DNA of 59,214 nt from Roseobacter sp. (GCA_024636495.1 JAGXGZ010000066.1:1-59214); one strand, 5' to 3'. Counted from the first letter of the stretch, positions 1 through 9,927 are shown. Notes: generated from the letters alone by a model not told the origin. A program made the numbers and translations.

Positions 1-309
1 GCAACGAGCACGGCCGTTGACCTGATCGCGTCGCTGGGATTGGGAGACTGCGGACCTGTCTGGTTTGGTGGCCTTGGGAGCAATCGGGCTTTCGAAGAAG
101 CGATCAATAGCCATCTTCCGGAGGTCGTGGATCTGCTGGATAGCGCTCACCGCGCTGCTACCAGGGTCGTAGAGCTGAACCGCAGCGTTCTGGTAAAAAT
201 GGCGGAAGAATTGGTGGAAAGACGCATTCTATATGGCAACGACCTCAGCAGATATCTCTCCGACGTGTCGTGTCTCTGCGACGAGGAAGCTGGGGTGGAA
301 CCCACCTAG
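1..309 (+). CDS. C-terminal fragment of an FtsH-like (M41) peptidase
   Basis: The reading frame is open from base 1 to the TAG at 307-309, so the gene begins outside the window and only about 102 codons are present. The end of the protein (VDLLDSAHRAATRVVELNR, then LVERRILYGNDLSRYL) matches the last helices of M41/FtsH-type zinc peptidases, where a helix of the form LLDEAYxRAxxIL is followed by LAExLLExETLxGxEL. The zinc-binding HExxH and the AAA module would lie upstream and cannot be seen. It may be an AAA-peptidase paralogue rather than housekeeping FtsH, because the closing segment is only loosely similar. Family assignment is moderate; partial status is certain. Confidence 0.65.
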   Translation, partial: ATSTAVDLIASLGLGDCGPVWFGGLGSNRAFEEAINSHLPEVVDLLDSAHRAATRVVELNRSVLVKMAEELVERRILYGNDLSRYLSDVSCLCDEEAGVEPT

Positions 310-392
310 ATGCTTCCTTCCATTCCTGAGAAAGGATCGAACCATCAAACCAGGGCATCAAACACCTTATGTGTTTCAACCCTTCCAAATTA

Positions 393-430
393 ACCCCATC
401 GTGGATCCCGGACAGGACCCACGATGGGGT
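393..430. repeat. 12-bp perfect inverted repeat (hairpin)
   Basis: ACCCCATCGTGG (393-404) is the reverse complement of CCACGATGGGGT (419-430), with a 14-nt loop. It lies about 85 bp after the stop of the peptidase fragment and could end its transcript, but no T-run follows, so a classical intrinsic terminator is not shown. The remainder of 310-533 holds no gene I can support. Confidence 0.6.
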
Positions 431-533
431 ACAGGAATGTTTGCTAAGCGGGTGGAGTGAAATTCGAACAGTTTCGAGCTGATAGGACGAGGTATCAGCC
501 CGAAACTTGCAACTGAATCTTTTGCTCCCGAAT

Positions 534-1238
534 TTAATACACTTGCCCGATTCCGGTTGGCTTCATGGATTTAAGGACAATCACTGATGCGCCATGAACC
601 GCGCGTTTATGCAAATGGATCACATCTTGATTCAGCATCCGGATGCAACCTGACGATACTGCTTTCCCCAATTCGCGGGGCGAAGCGTCACCATGCACTC
701 GATACAGCGTGTCTTCGCCGTTTTGGAAAAGGTATAGCGCCCTTGCGCCCATCGGATTACCCGGTCCGGGGTCCATACCGCCGTTTGCAACAGAGAATGG
801 TTCGAGCTCGGGTTTCCTTTGTATTGTTTCTTCAGGCACATTCCATCTCGGCCATTTACGGCAAAACTGGAGCCTAGCGGTTCCATCCCATGAGAAACCG
901 GCTGCGCCCACGCTGACACCATATCGGGTCGCGTAATCTTCAGATTCAATGAAGTGAAGCATGGCAGAGTCAGGATCTATAACAATGGTTCCACGCTGAT
1001 AATCAGGCCATAAATTCCTGACCTCCTGCCGCCATAGGTTTGGTGCAATGGTCCCTTCCGGAATTGCCCCGACAGGAAAAGGTTCGTCCAAAACAGCTTG
1101 GTAGAATTCAGGGAGCGGAGGATGCGCTGGAACCGTGGGCATGGTTGTAGAGCGTGTTGGAGTGTCTGGTATGGGCTGGGTGCAGGCAGCAAGAGCTGCA
1201 GCGCCACCAGTGGCGACGAAGGTGCGTCTGTTCAACAT
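534..1238 (-). CDS. L,D-transpeptidase (YkuD domain) lipoprotein
   Basis: The 234-residue protein starts at the ATG at 1238. The frame stays open upstream, but this start gives a clean export signal: MLNRRTFVATGG (twin arginine) followed by lipobox LAAC near residue 19. The C-terminal half is a YkuD catalytic domain. RVHGD and SSGCIRM (about residues 180-203) supply the conserved His and the nucleophilic Cys of the HxG...S-x-GC-R signature. Such enzymes build 3-3 cross-links in peptidoglycan or attach proteins to it in the periplasm. Roseobacters commonly carry several paralogues with this Tat/lipobox-like start, so the exact substrate is unknown. It follows a small secreted protein gene on the same strand at a distance of 50 bp. 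Confidence 0.9.
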   Translation of the reverse strand: MLNRRTFVATGGAAALAACTQPIPDTPTRSTTMPTVPAHPPLPEFYQAVLDEPFPVGAIPEGTIAPNLWRQEVRNLWPDYQRGTIVIDPDSAMLHFIESEDYATRYGVSVGAAGFSWDGTARLQFCRKWPRWNVPEETIQRKPELEPFSVANGGMDPGPGNPMGARALYLFQNGEDTLYRVHGDASPRELGKAVSSGCIRMLNQDVIHLHKRAVHGASVIVLKSMKPTGIGQVY

Positions 1239-1288
1239 TGGTTGATCTTTCGTTCGTGATGGAAATGGCGCGATACGCTGGGTTTCAA

Positions 1289-1642
1289 TCAGACTGAACG
1301 AGGGGGAGATGTTGGTGGCGCTTGAGCGCAACGCGGCATTAAATTTGGGTCCCCAAAGACCAATTGCACGTTCCGGGAAGAAAGAATGAGGTGATCTGTG
1401 CCAGACAGAAATGGGGCGTTTGCTCCGCATTGAGCCTGTTGAAAGGCAGCTATACGTTTGTTTTTCAAGGGGGTGATAAAGCTCGCCTCAGCAACATCAG
1501 CCTCTTGTATAATGTTCGCTTCTTGAGAAAAATATGCATCGCCATCTATTTCAGTTGGTAATGCCGAAGCAGCAGCAAGATTACACCACGGCAATATGCT
1601 AATGAGCAAAAGTGCGGTCAAAATTGTCTTCAGCGTATGCAT
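1289..1642 (-). CDS. small putative secreted protein, unknown function
   Basis: The 117-residue product begins MHTLKTILTALLLISILPW with a signal-peptide-like hydrophobic stretch and a likely cleavage site after AAASA. The rest is polar with no domain I recognise. It lies 50 bp upstream of the L,D-transpeptidase gene on the same strand, which makes co-transcription possible. A purine-rich GGAAAG sits immediately before the ATG, too close for an ideal ribosome-binding site. The main evidence for a real gene is the signal peptide and the tight spacing. It could still be a chance frame. Confidence 0.4.
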   Translation of the reverse strand: MHTLKTILTALLLISILPWCNLAAASALPTEIDGDAYFSQEANIIQEADVAEASFITPLKNKRIAAFQQAQCGANAPFLSGTDHLILSSRNVQLVFGDPNLMPRCAQAPPTSPPRSV

Positions 1643-2249
1643 CTTTCCGAGCTACCCTCGATAGGGAACCAGTTCAAGGCATCCCAAAACAACATGGTGT
1701 GATTGGGGCCGCCGCTCTCCAATGGCGAACGAGGTCGGCAATACTGGCCTCATGGAAACAAGCGTTGGGGAAAAGGACCATGACCTTTTATGCAGAATTA
1801 AGTTCCGCAACAGTGACCTGCTCCGTTTGGTCTTTGAAGCTATTGTGGCCATTGTATTTCTGAGGGTCTTGTCGGGGGTCATGGCTTTGCCATTGATGCC
1901 AGTTTGATTGAGGCAGATGTTTACAGAATGAACTCCAGCGCACAGCAGCAATGGGATGTCTTCGTCATCAACCCCAGATGACCCGCTTCGGGCTGTCACG
2001 AAATATCTCTACGTTCTTGATAACAAGGCATTTGGGGCACCTTCACCGGTCAAACCCAAGTTTACGACGCATTCCGACCTCGCCAGCCAGTGCCTCCCGG
2101 GACATTACTACGTGATACCCTGACAGTAATGGACTGCGGCTCGAAAAGATCCAGCCATCTTCACGTGTTCAGACAATTACCTCATAGATACCGGCAATGC
2201 GGCACAGATTGTCGCCAGATATGTATTGTCGTTTATAAGTGTTTACAGA
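1643..2249. other. 607-bp stretch without a supportable gene
   Basis: Both strands carry only short open frames (for example one on the minus strand at 1652-1999 and one on the plus strand at 2090-2431). They have no signal peptide, domain or ribosome-binding site and unconvincing composition. The base composition is lower in GC than the genes to the right. I see no insertion-sequence ends, tRNA or strong terminator. It may be eroded DNA at the junction of a conserved and an accessory segment. Confidence 0.5.
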
Positions 2250-3494
2250 TTAGACATCGGAGTTCACGAGATCAATCATCGGTATTGCGATTCCGATCAA
2301 CAGCCCACCCTGCGTCCGGTTCTGTTCCGATATCGAACCTCCGTGCGATCGCACGGCACTGGATGCAATCGCAAGCCCTAGGCCGATCCCTTGGGACGCC
2401 GCAACCTCGTCGACCCGGACGAAAGGGTTAAATATAGCCTTTAGACTGGGCTCAGGCACGCCCGGCCCGTCGTCGGCTACTTCAAGAATGATTTCATCGG
2501 CGTTCTGGTTGCCCGTGATGGACACGACGCCGCCTTGAGGCGAATGGGACATCGCGTTGCTAACGACATTCTCGCAGGCGCGGTGCAGCAATTCGGGGTT
2601 TCCCCTCAATTTCAGTTTTTCCGCCCCCCAGTACCGCACAGGGGCATTCTTCTCGCGGCCTTCAAAATTGGCGTCAAAGATGATGTTCTCGACGATATCG
2701 AGCAGGTCAAAGGCCTCCACCGTGCCCAAAGGCTGGCTACGGTCGAGCCGTGCCAATGTCAGGATTTCGTCGACCAGATGATCAAGCCGGCCAATATCAC
2801 CCTCCATGCGCCCGGCGAGCGCGCCGCCGCGTGCGGGGGTCACCTCGATCAGACCAACCGCTGCGCGCAGTCTGGCAAGAGGGGATCGAATTTCGTGAGA
2901 GATATCATGGAAAAGCCGGTTTCTACCTTCCGTCAGCGCCTGCAAACGCTCTGCGGCAAAATCGAAATCGTGACCCAGATCGCGGATTTTGCGGTTTGAC
3001 GTGCGCAAACCCTCAAATATACGAGTTTCAAGACGCCCTGCGGCAATTGCCTTCAGGCCTTGGCTTGCTTTTCTAAGTGGACGGGTCAGCCAACGGGACA
3101 GGAAAATCGCCATAACCGCGCTGACCAGCCCCCCGATAAAAAGCGTCAGCAGGATGGGCGGCACCAATGCCAGCCCATCTTGCGCGGTCTTAAGGTAGAC
3201 AATCCTCAAGCAGCCTTGCGCGGGTTCTCCGATGGTCGATGCTCCACGACACGCGGGATCTCACCCAAGGGTGAACTGTGGGTGGGCAGGCGTAATTATT
3301 TGCCAGATCGAGTTCACGCCTGCCAGACCCTCCTTGTCATAGATCAGGCTCAGATCCTTATTCAGCAATTCCGTCTCGGTTCTGCGGCGAATATCTTCTG
3401 GTGGAGTCAGGTCTACGAAGAAAATCAGCGCCGAGAACAGCAAAAGCGTCAGGAATGTCGCGTCCCAGATGAAAGCAAAGACCCTTGCGATCAT
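2250..3494 (-). pseudogene. OmpR-class sensor histidine kinase interrupted by an in-frame TGA
   Basis: The ATG at 3494 opens a frame that stops at TGA 3261-3263 after 77 codons, then continues in the same frame to 2250, giving 413 sense codons and one internal stop. The upstream part holds transmembrane helix 1 (about residues 5-27) and the start of a periplasmic loop. The downstream part holds helix 2, a HAMP linker, the phospho-acceptor motif HDISHEIRSP (His near residue 200), the N-box NVVSNAMSH, and ATP-binding motifs ADDGPGVP and GIGLGLAIA. All kinase motifs are intact, so one nonsense change is the only visible lesion. A TTG at 3209 could restart translation and would yield a kinase lacking the first helix and most of the sensor domain. 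The ATG is 6 bp past the regulator's stop codon, a normal operon spacing. It could be a true mutation or a sequencing error. Confidence 0.85.
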
Positions 3495-3500
3495 AGCGCG

Positions 3501-4193
3501 TTACGCCTTGACCAGAACATAGCCGATACCGCGCATGCTTTGGATGGGCGAACGGCCATCATCGAATGTGCCGATCTTCTGGCGGATCGCTGACACATGC
3601 ACGTCGACGGCACGATCGTAAGAGGCGATCGGGCGGCCAAGCCCCTGCAATGACAAATCAGAGCGTGACACAGGTTTTCCAACCTGCGCGATCAGCACAT
3701 CGAGAATGTTGAACTCGACACCTGTCCAAGCGACTGGTGCGTCATCCCAAGTGGCAATGCGCCGAGCGCGGTCGATCGCAAGCGGTCCTTCACCTTGCAC
3801 ACCCGTGCCCTCGCTGATCGTCTCATCAAACGGTTGGGTGCGTCTGAGGATCGCGCGGATGCGGGCGGTCAGCTCGGCGGGCGAACACGGCTTGGCAAGG
3901 TAGTCGTCCGCGCCTAGGTCCAGCCCCGCGATCCGGTCCGCTTCGTGCCCACAGGCGGTCAGCATCAACACCGGAACGGCGCTTTCCGAGCGGATGCGGC
4001 GCAGAACCTGAAGCCCGTCCACCTTCGGCATCATAATATCGAGCACGACAATATCCGCACGCGCATCCACGATGCGTCCAAAAGCCCGCTCGCCGTCTGC
4101 CGCAATGGCCACGCGAAATCCCTCCTGCTCCAGATACTCGCCGAGCAGTCCGGTCAGTTCGGTATCATCGTCGATCAGCAAAACAGTTATCAT
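3501..4193 (-). CDS. OmpR/CpxR-type response regulator
   Basis: The ATG at 4193 begins MITVLLIDDDTELTGLLGEY, the canonical start of a receiver domain, so longer in-frame starts are rejected. Acidic residues D8-D10, phospho-acceptor D52 in VVLDIMMP, and the conserved Lys of LAKPCSP (about residue 102) are all present. The C-terminal half is a winged-helix OmpR domain ending in MRGIGYVLVKA, with RAVDVHVSAIRQKIG as the recognition-helix region. The gene is divergent from the efflux operon and upstream of the broken sensor kinase. It therefore most likely controls the efflux genes, as CpxR-type or AdeR-type regulators do. That regulation is inferred from position and from repeats in the shared promoter region. 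Confidence 0.93.
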   Translation of the reverse strand: MITVLLIDDDTELTGLLGEYLEQEGFRVAIAADGERAFGRIVDARADIVVLDIMMPKVDGLQVLRRIRSESAVPVLMLTACGHEADRIAGLDLGADDYLAKPCSPAELTARIRAILRRTQPFDETISEGTGVQGEGPLAIDRARRIATWDDAPVAWTGVEFNILDVLIAQVGKPVSRSDLSLQGLGRPIASYDRAVDVHVSAIRQKIGTFDDGRSPIQSMRGIGYVLVKA

Positions 4194-4218
4194 GGCAGAA
4201 AAGTCCTTTTGCAGCGAC

Positions 4219-4286
4219 CTTAACGCCAAAAACACACTCGGGTAGTCAGCTTTTGATAACTTTGCAAACACTTAACACAACTTAAC
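4219..4286. promoter_or_regulatory. candidate response-regulator boxes (CTTAAC direct repeats)
   Basis: In the 138-bp divergent region between the regulator and the efflux operon, CTTAAC occurs at 4271-4276 and again at 4281-4286, one helical turn apart. A third copy stands at 4219-4224. Tandem half-sites spaced by 10-11 bp are what dimeric OmpR-family regulators bind (CpxR, for instance, uses two GTAAA blocks). The reverse complement GTTAAG-N4-GTTAAG resembles that arrangement. Binding is inferred only. Confidence 0.45.
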
Positions 4287-4331
4287 GCAGCCCTCGGGCA
4301 TACCGATGCAAACGTGTATCGGAGTCTACGA

Positions 4332-5684
4332 ATGAAAACTGTCCTTGTCCTTCTTGGGGCCTGCGCGCTTGCCGGATGCAGCGTGCCACTGATCCGGCCC
4401 GACGCGACACAGGCTGTGGCGGGACAATATGCCACCATGCAACAGGGCGGCGCGGCTTTGGATGTGGATCGGTGGTCTCGGATCGGTGATCCGCAATTGA
4501 CGCAAGTGTTGGCGCTGTCGCGAGTCCATAACGCCGACCTGCGCAGTGCTGCGGCCAGCGTCATGTCCGCCCGCGCGCAGGCGGGTCAGAGCAGGGCGGA
4601 CCTTTATCCCCGCGTGACAGGCACGGCGTCTGCCACGGCAAGCGAAACCGAGATTGAAGGCCGTTCCGACAGCAGTTCCGCCCTGCTGGAAGCAAGTTGG
4701 GAAATCGACCTGTTCGGCAAGTTCCGTAACTCCGCCTGCGCGGCGAACGTCCGCGCCCGGGCCGAGGAACTCTCCTACGCCGGATCTTATGTGTCGCTCG
4801 CCGCAGAGGTCGCCAACGGGTACGTCGATTACCGTGCCTGCAAGCTAGCAGAGGCAGAATACCGCAATGCGCTTGCCTCGCAGCAAGAAACCGTCACCGC
4901 GACGCGCAGTCTTGTGAACGCAGGGCTAAGCGCCTCTGCCGATCTGTCACTAGCACGGGCCAACGTGGCAAATGCTGAGATCAATCTCACAAGCCAGCGG
5001 GCTGACTGCAAGGTGGCGGCGCAGAGCCTCACGCGGGTTGTCGGCGTCTTTCGGGGGCAGATCGGTGCGGCGCTAGGCAAGGGTGGCGGTTTGCCCGCAG
5101 CAAAGACATTCAGGGTGGCGTCTGTGCCCGCCGACATGCTGCGCCAGCGGCCCGACGTGATCGAGGCGGAAAAGCGGTTTGCGGCCGCGTTGCTCGACCT
5201 GAAGGTGGCGCGTGCGAACCTTTATCCATCGCTTACCCTGGATGGTAGCGTCACGGCTTCGGGTTCGTCTTCGTGGTCATTCGGTCCGGCGTTGTCGCTG
5301 CCCATTCTGGATGGCGGTGCGTCACGCGCCGCTGTTCGCGTGTCCAATGCGGACGCCCTAATCGCCGCGCAGACCTATCGCTCGACCGTCCTGACGGCAG
5401 TGTCCGAAGTTGACGGGGCGCTGACCCGCCTTGCCGCGGCCCGCGCGAACCTGAGCAGCGCGGAAAGCCTCGTGCAGCAGTATAAGTCCTATTTCAACGC
5501 GATCGACGAAGATTGGCGGGCCGGTGGTGCCTCGCTGCTCGACCGCGAAGACGCCCGCCGCCAAGTGCAATCAGCACGGATCACCCGCATCAGCCAACGC
5601 AAGGCGATGCTGGTGCAATGGATCACGCTTTACAATGCCGTCGGCGGTGGCTGGGTGCCACCGACGCCTGCCGTTCCAAGTTAG
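4332..5684 (+). CDS. outer-membrane efflux lipoprotein, NodT/OprM family
   Basis: The start ATG at 4332 gives MKTVLVLLGACALAGCS, a lipoprotein signal with lipobox LAGC, which makes it preferable to the in-frame codon six residues upstream. The 450-residue protein shows two TolC-type repeats: an N-terminal one with NADLRSAAASVMSARAQAGQ and LLEASWEIDLFGKFRN, and a second with LRQRPDVIEAEKRFAAALLD and YPSLTLDGSVTASG. This is the trimeric outer-membrane channel of a tripartite pump. It is the first gene of an operon with the adaptor (15 bp downstream) and the RND permease. Length and motifs are normal, with no sign of decay. Confidence 0.93.
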   Translation: MKTVLVLLGACALAGCSVPLIRPDATQAVAGQYATMQQGGAALDVDRWSRIGDPQLTQVLALSRVHNADLRSAAASVMSARAQAGQSRADLYPRVTGTASATASETEIEGRSDSSSALLEASWEIDLFGKFRNSACAANVRARAEELSYAGSYVSLAAEVANGYVDYRACKLAEAEYRNALASQQETVTATRSLVNAGLSASADLSLARANVANAEINLTSQRADCKVAAQSLTRVVGVFRGQIGAALGKGGGLPAAKTFRVASVPADMLRQRPDVIEAEKRFAAALLDLKVARANLYPSLTLDGSVTASGSSSWSFGPALSLPILDGGASRAAVRVSNADALIAAQTYRSTVLTAVSEVDGALTRLAAARANLSSAESLVQQYKSYFNAIDEDWRAGGASLLDREDARRQVQSARITRISQRKAMLVQWITLYNAVGGGWVPPTPAVPS

Positions 5685-5699
5685 ATTGAAGGCTCGAAC

Positions 5700-6851
5700 A
5701 TGACCAAAAACCGCAAACTTCTTCTCGGGGGTGTCGCAGTTGCCGCCATTGCGGGTGTCGCAGCCTTTGTGCTGCCGATGACCCCAAGCGGCGAAGCCGC
5801 CGCCCCCACCGCAGAGGCTCAGCAGAGTGCGGCGGCGCTGACCGTATCGGTCACCGAACCGCAAACAGCCATTTGGCCGGTCGAGGTTCGCGCCAACGGT
5901 TGGCTGACTGCTTGGCAGGAAGTAGTGATCTCTGCCCAAGTCGGCGGACAGATGATCGAAACCGTCAACGCTGACGTGGGCGAAACACTCAACAAGGACG
6001 AAGTTCTCACCGCTTTCTCGCGCAGGTCATTGCAAAACGATATTCAGCAATTGGAAGTCTTACTTGAATCCGCGCGGGCCTCGCTGGAATTGGCCAGCGC
6101 CGACGCAGACCGCGCGCGCAAGCTCAGCAGCGACAGCGCGATTTCCCAGCAGCAGGCCGCCGAGTATCTCTCGACAGAGCGCAAGGCGAAGGCGGATGTG
6201 TCCTCTGCCGAAGCGCAGCTTGCCTCGGCTCAGCTCGACCTTGATCATACCGTAGTGAAGGCCGTGACCGGCGGTGTTGTTTTGTCCCGCAATGCGGCCG
6301 TCGGCGACGTCGTAAGCGCGGGTGCCGAACTGTTTCGCCTCGTGCGTGACGGGCGAGTGGAGTGGCAGGCCGAAGTTCCGCTGAACCAGCTGCGCAACAT
6401 CGAGGTTGGGACCCCTGTCAGCGTTCCCACGCCGCTTGGTGATATTTCTGGCAAGGTGCGCCGCATCTCCCCCTCGGTATCTGAAAGCAACGGGCGGGTG
6501 ATTGTCTACGTTGCGCTGACACCACCCGACGAGATGGTGCAGCCCAAGACCGGGATCATGATCTCGGGCGTTTTCAAGGTCGGCGAACGCGAGGCCCTGT
6601 CAGTGCCCTCGTCTGCCGTAGTGATGCAGGACGGTTTCTCCTATGTCTTTATGCTGGAAGAAGGCGAAACGACCAAGGTGTCCCGTAGCCGGGTTGAGAC
6701 CGGCAGACGGCAGGATGACCAAGTTGAGATTATCAGTGATTTGCCCCCCGACGCACAGGTGGTGCGGGCGGGTGGTGCCTTCCTGTCGGATGGGTCGGTC
6801 GTGCGGATTTCTGCTGCAGATGATGAAACCAATGTGGAGGCCAAGCCATGA
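5700..6851 (+). CDS. RND efflux periplasmic adaptor (HlyD/MFP family)
   Basis: The 383-residue protein starts with a membrane-spanning or signal segment (LLLGGVAVAAIAGVAAFVLP). Next comes a lipoyl/biotinyl-like half (GQMIETVNADVGETLNKDEV), an alpha-helical hairpin of about residues 100-185 rich in Ala, Glu and Ser, the second lipoyl half (GGVVLSRNAAVGDVVSAG) and the beta-barrel and membrane-proximal domains. The adaptor bridges the permease and the outer-membrane channel in the periplasm. It overlaps the permease gene by 4 bp (ATGA), which indicates translational coupling. It appears intact. Confidence 0.93.
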   Translation: MTKNRKLLLGGVAVAAIAGVAAFVLPMTPSGEAAAPTAEAQQSAAALTVSVTEPQTAIWPVEVRANGWLTAWQEVVISAQVGGQMIETVNADVGETLNKDEVLTAFSRRSLQNDIQQLEVLLESARASLELASADADRARKLSSDSAISQQQAAEYLSTERKAKADVSSAEAQLASAQLDLDHTVVKAVTGGVVLSRNAAVGDVVSAGAELFRLVRDGRVEWQAEVPLNQLRNIEVGTPVSVPTPLGDISGKVRRISPSVSESNGRVIVYVALTPPDEMVQPKTGIMISGVFKVGEREALSVPSSAVVMQDGFSYVFMLEEGETTKVSRSRVETGRRQDDQVEIISDLPPDAQVVRAGGAFLSDGSVVRISAADDETNVEAKP

Positions 6852-9800
6852 ACTTCTCTGCATGGTCCATCAAGAAACCCGTCACACCGATCCTTGCCTT
6901 TGTCCTTTTGGCCATCACAGGGCTGATGGCGTTTAACAGGCTGGACATCCAGAATTTTCCTGACATGTCGCTGCCGACGATATCGATCTCCGCCAGCCTT
7001 TTCGGCGCGGCTGCAGCCCAGCTTGAGACCGAGGTCGCGCGTAAAATTGAAGATCAGCTGACCGGATTGTCGCAGCTTGACTCCGTGACGACCACGATCA
7101 CCTACGGGTCCGTCAGCATTTCCGTCGCCTTCGAAGTCGGCAAGGACGTGCAGGTTGCGGCAGACGAAGTCCAATCTGCTGTGGATCAGTCGCAAAGCGA
7201 TCTGCCCTCTGATATGAACGCGCCTACAGGATCCAAGTCCACCCTCTCGGGCGGAGCGCTGATCACCTATGTCGTCAACTCGGACAAGCTCGACGACGCG
7301 GGGCTGAGCTGGTTTATCGACAATGACTTCAAACGCGCGCTGATGTCCGTCGATGGTGTTGGTGAAGTCGGCCGCCTTGGGGGCGTAGACCGCGAGATTC
7401 AGGTGCAGCTGGATCCGCTGTTGCTAAGCGGGCTTGGCCTTTCGACTGCGGATGTAAACGCCCAGCTTGATGACGTGCAGCGCGATCTGTCAGGTGGCAA
7501 GGCCGAAATCAGCAATGAATCGCAATCTGTCCGTGTCCTCGCGGCGTCGGAAAGTGTCGAAGACCTGCGCGCGCTCCCGATCCCGCTACCCAATGGCAGT
7601 TGGGTCCGGCTGGACGAGTTGGGAACCGTCACCGACACTATCTCTGATCTGTCCTCCCTTGCCTACCTTGATGGAAAGCCAGTCATCGCAGCGCAAATCA
7701 AACGTCTGACTGGCTATTCCGACATCGCTGTGACCGAGAACACGCGCGAAGCGGTCAAGGAATTCGCCGCTGAAAACCGCCAGGTCACAATCAGCGAAGG
7801 CTACAATACGATCCTGCCCGCCGAGCAAAACTATAGCGCGTCGATGGACATGTTGTACGAGGGCGCGGTGATTGCCGTGATTGTGGTTTTCCTGTTCTTG
7901 ATGGATTGGCGCGGCACTTTGCTGGCCGCCATTGCGCTGCCGTTGTCGATCATCCCCACGTTTCTTGTCATGGACTATCTTGGCTACTCGCTGAACACCG
8001 TTACGCTGCTTGCCCTGTCGCTGGTTGTCGGCATTCTGGTGGATGACGCCATTGTCGAGGTCGAGAATATTGAGCGGCATATGCAAATGGGCAAACCTGC
8101 CTATGAGGCCTCGATTGAAGCTGCCGACGAGATCGGTCTGGCCGTAATCGCCACCACATTCACTCTGATTGCAGTGTTCCTGCCGACTGCCTTCATGGGC
8201 GGTGTCATCGGGATCATCTTCAAGCAGTTCGGTATCACGGCCTGCGTTGCGGTGTTTTTTTCGCTGTTGGTGGCGCGGTTCGTCACGCCGATGATGGCTG
8301 CCTACATGATGAAGGCGAAACCGATTGAAGAAGAAAAAGACGGCATCCTGATGCGCAGCTACATGTCCGTGATCCGCGGTTCGTTGCGGCATCGCTGGGT
8401 ACCGGTCGTTGGGGTGATCGCATTCTTTGGGCTGACGATCCTGATGCTGGGCCAGCTTTCCTCCGGCTTCTTCCCGGCGTCCGACGACAGCCAGACGCAG
8501 GTCACGATCACAACTGCGCCGGGCACGACGATTGAGGAAACCGATGCTGTCTCGCGCCAAGTCTCCCGCGCACTGGTCGGCGTCGATCACGTAAGGGCTG
8601 TTTTTCAGGCAACCGGGTCGGCCTCAAGCGGTGGCATGGGGGGTGGCGGCACCACCAGTTCCGTCACTTCAGCCACCATCGTGGTCGACCTGACCAACAT
8701 CGATGATCGCGGTGTCTCCCAGACCGATATCGAAGCGGACATCCGCAGCGCAGTCGAGACCATACCCGGGGCACGGATCGAAGTAGGCTCCGGTGGCAAC
8801 GGCACGCAGCTTCAGATCACGATGGCCGGCGACAATTCAGAAACGCTGGAGCAGGCCGCGAGCGATCTTGGCGATGAAATCAGGGCCAAGATCGCGGGAA
8901 TCGGCAATGTGACCTCATCGGCCTCAATGCAGTCGCCCGAAATTCTCATCACACCTGACCTTGCCCGTGCGGCGTCCTACGGGGTGACATCACGCGCGAT
9001 CTCTAACGCGATCCGGGTTGCCACATCGGGTGCCTACGATTCCGCGTTGTCGCAGTTGAACCTGCCAGAACGACAAGTCCCGATCCGGGTGACCCTTGCT
9101 GAACAGGCACGCCAGAGCCTGGACCAGATCAAGCTTATTCCGGTCGCAGGATCAGGCGGCAACGTGACGCTGGGCGCGATTGCCGAGATCTCGCTCGGCT
9201 CCTCCCCCTCCGAGATCAAGCGCCTTGACCGATCGCGCAACGTCTCTGTCACGATCGAGTTGAACGGGCGGCCCCTGTCGGACGTCAACCGTGAGGTTGC
9301 GCTGCTGGACGGGTATCAAAACCTACCCTCCGGCGTCCATTTCGTTGAACAGGGCGACCTGAAACGCCAGTCCGAGCTGTTCACCAACTTCGCCACGGCG
9401 ATGGCGCTTGGTATCTTCTGCGTCTACGCGGTGCTTGTCATCCTCTTTGGTGACTTCCTCCAGCCGATAACGATCCTTATGGCGTTGCCTTTGGCGCTTG
9501 GCGGCGCACAATTTCCTCTGGTCATCAGCGGCACCAGCTTTTCTATGCCTGCGGTGATCGGTCTGCTACTGTTGACGGGGATCGTATCGAAAACTCGATC
9601 CTGCTGGTGGACTATGCGCTGGTCGCACGCGAGGGCGGCATGAGCGGGTTCGATGCGCTGGTCGACGCCTGCCACAAACGCGCCCGCCCGATCATCATGA
9701 CGACCGTCGCGATGTTCTGCGGCATGCTGCCCGCCGCACTGAGCCTGGTCGAGGGCGATCCCAGCTTTCGCCAGCCGATGGCCACGGTGGTGATCGGCGG

Positions 9801-9927
9801 TCTGGTGACGTCGACAATCCTGAGCTTGGTTGTGATCCCGGTTGTCTATATGTTCATCGACGACTTTGAGGCATTCATCCTTCGCAGGTTTCGCAAGCAA
9901 TCGAAGGAGGTAAGCGAATTGGCATAG
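6848..9927 (+). pseudogene. RND inner-membrane efflux permease, frameshifted near its end
   Basis: The frame from ATG 6848 encodes an AcrB/MexF-type permease with helix 1 (VTPILAFVLLAITGLMAF), the repeated large periplasmic loops and the helix-4 motif LVVGILVDDAIVEVEN. It breaks near 9590-9593, where four A residues stand in TCGAAAACTCG. After that it reads out of frame to a stop at 9643. Adding one A restores GIVSKNSILLVDYALVAREGG-like sequence (shown in two parts here), continuing in the other frame to 9927 with helix motifs RPIIMTTVAMFCGMLPAA. Only a one-base loss in an A-run is visible. As read, the protein lacks its last two transmembrane helices and is probably inactive. Homopolymer sequencing error is an equally good explanation. 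The full product would be about 1,026 residues, normal for the family. Confidence 0.88.

Noticed and set aside
1652..1999. A 115-codon minus-strand open frame and shorter plus-strand frames in 1643-2249
   Set aside because: No recognisable domain, signal peptide or ribosome-binding site; composition is unlike neighbouring genes.
3261..3263. Reading the TGA in the sensor kinase as selenocysteine
   Set aside because: Kinases of this family have no Sec or matching Cys, and no stable hairpin of SECIS form follows the TGA, only weak 4-bp stems; a nonsense change or read error is simpler.
7586..8590. A 334-codon minus-strand frame opposite the RND permease and similar long frames opposite other GC-rich genes
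   Set aside because: They are antisense shadows of strong coding frames and lack family motifs.
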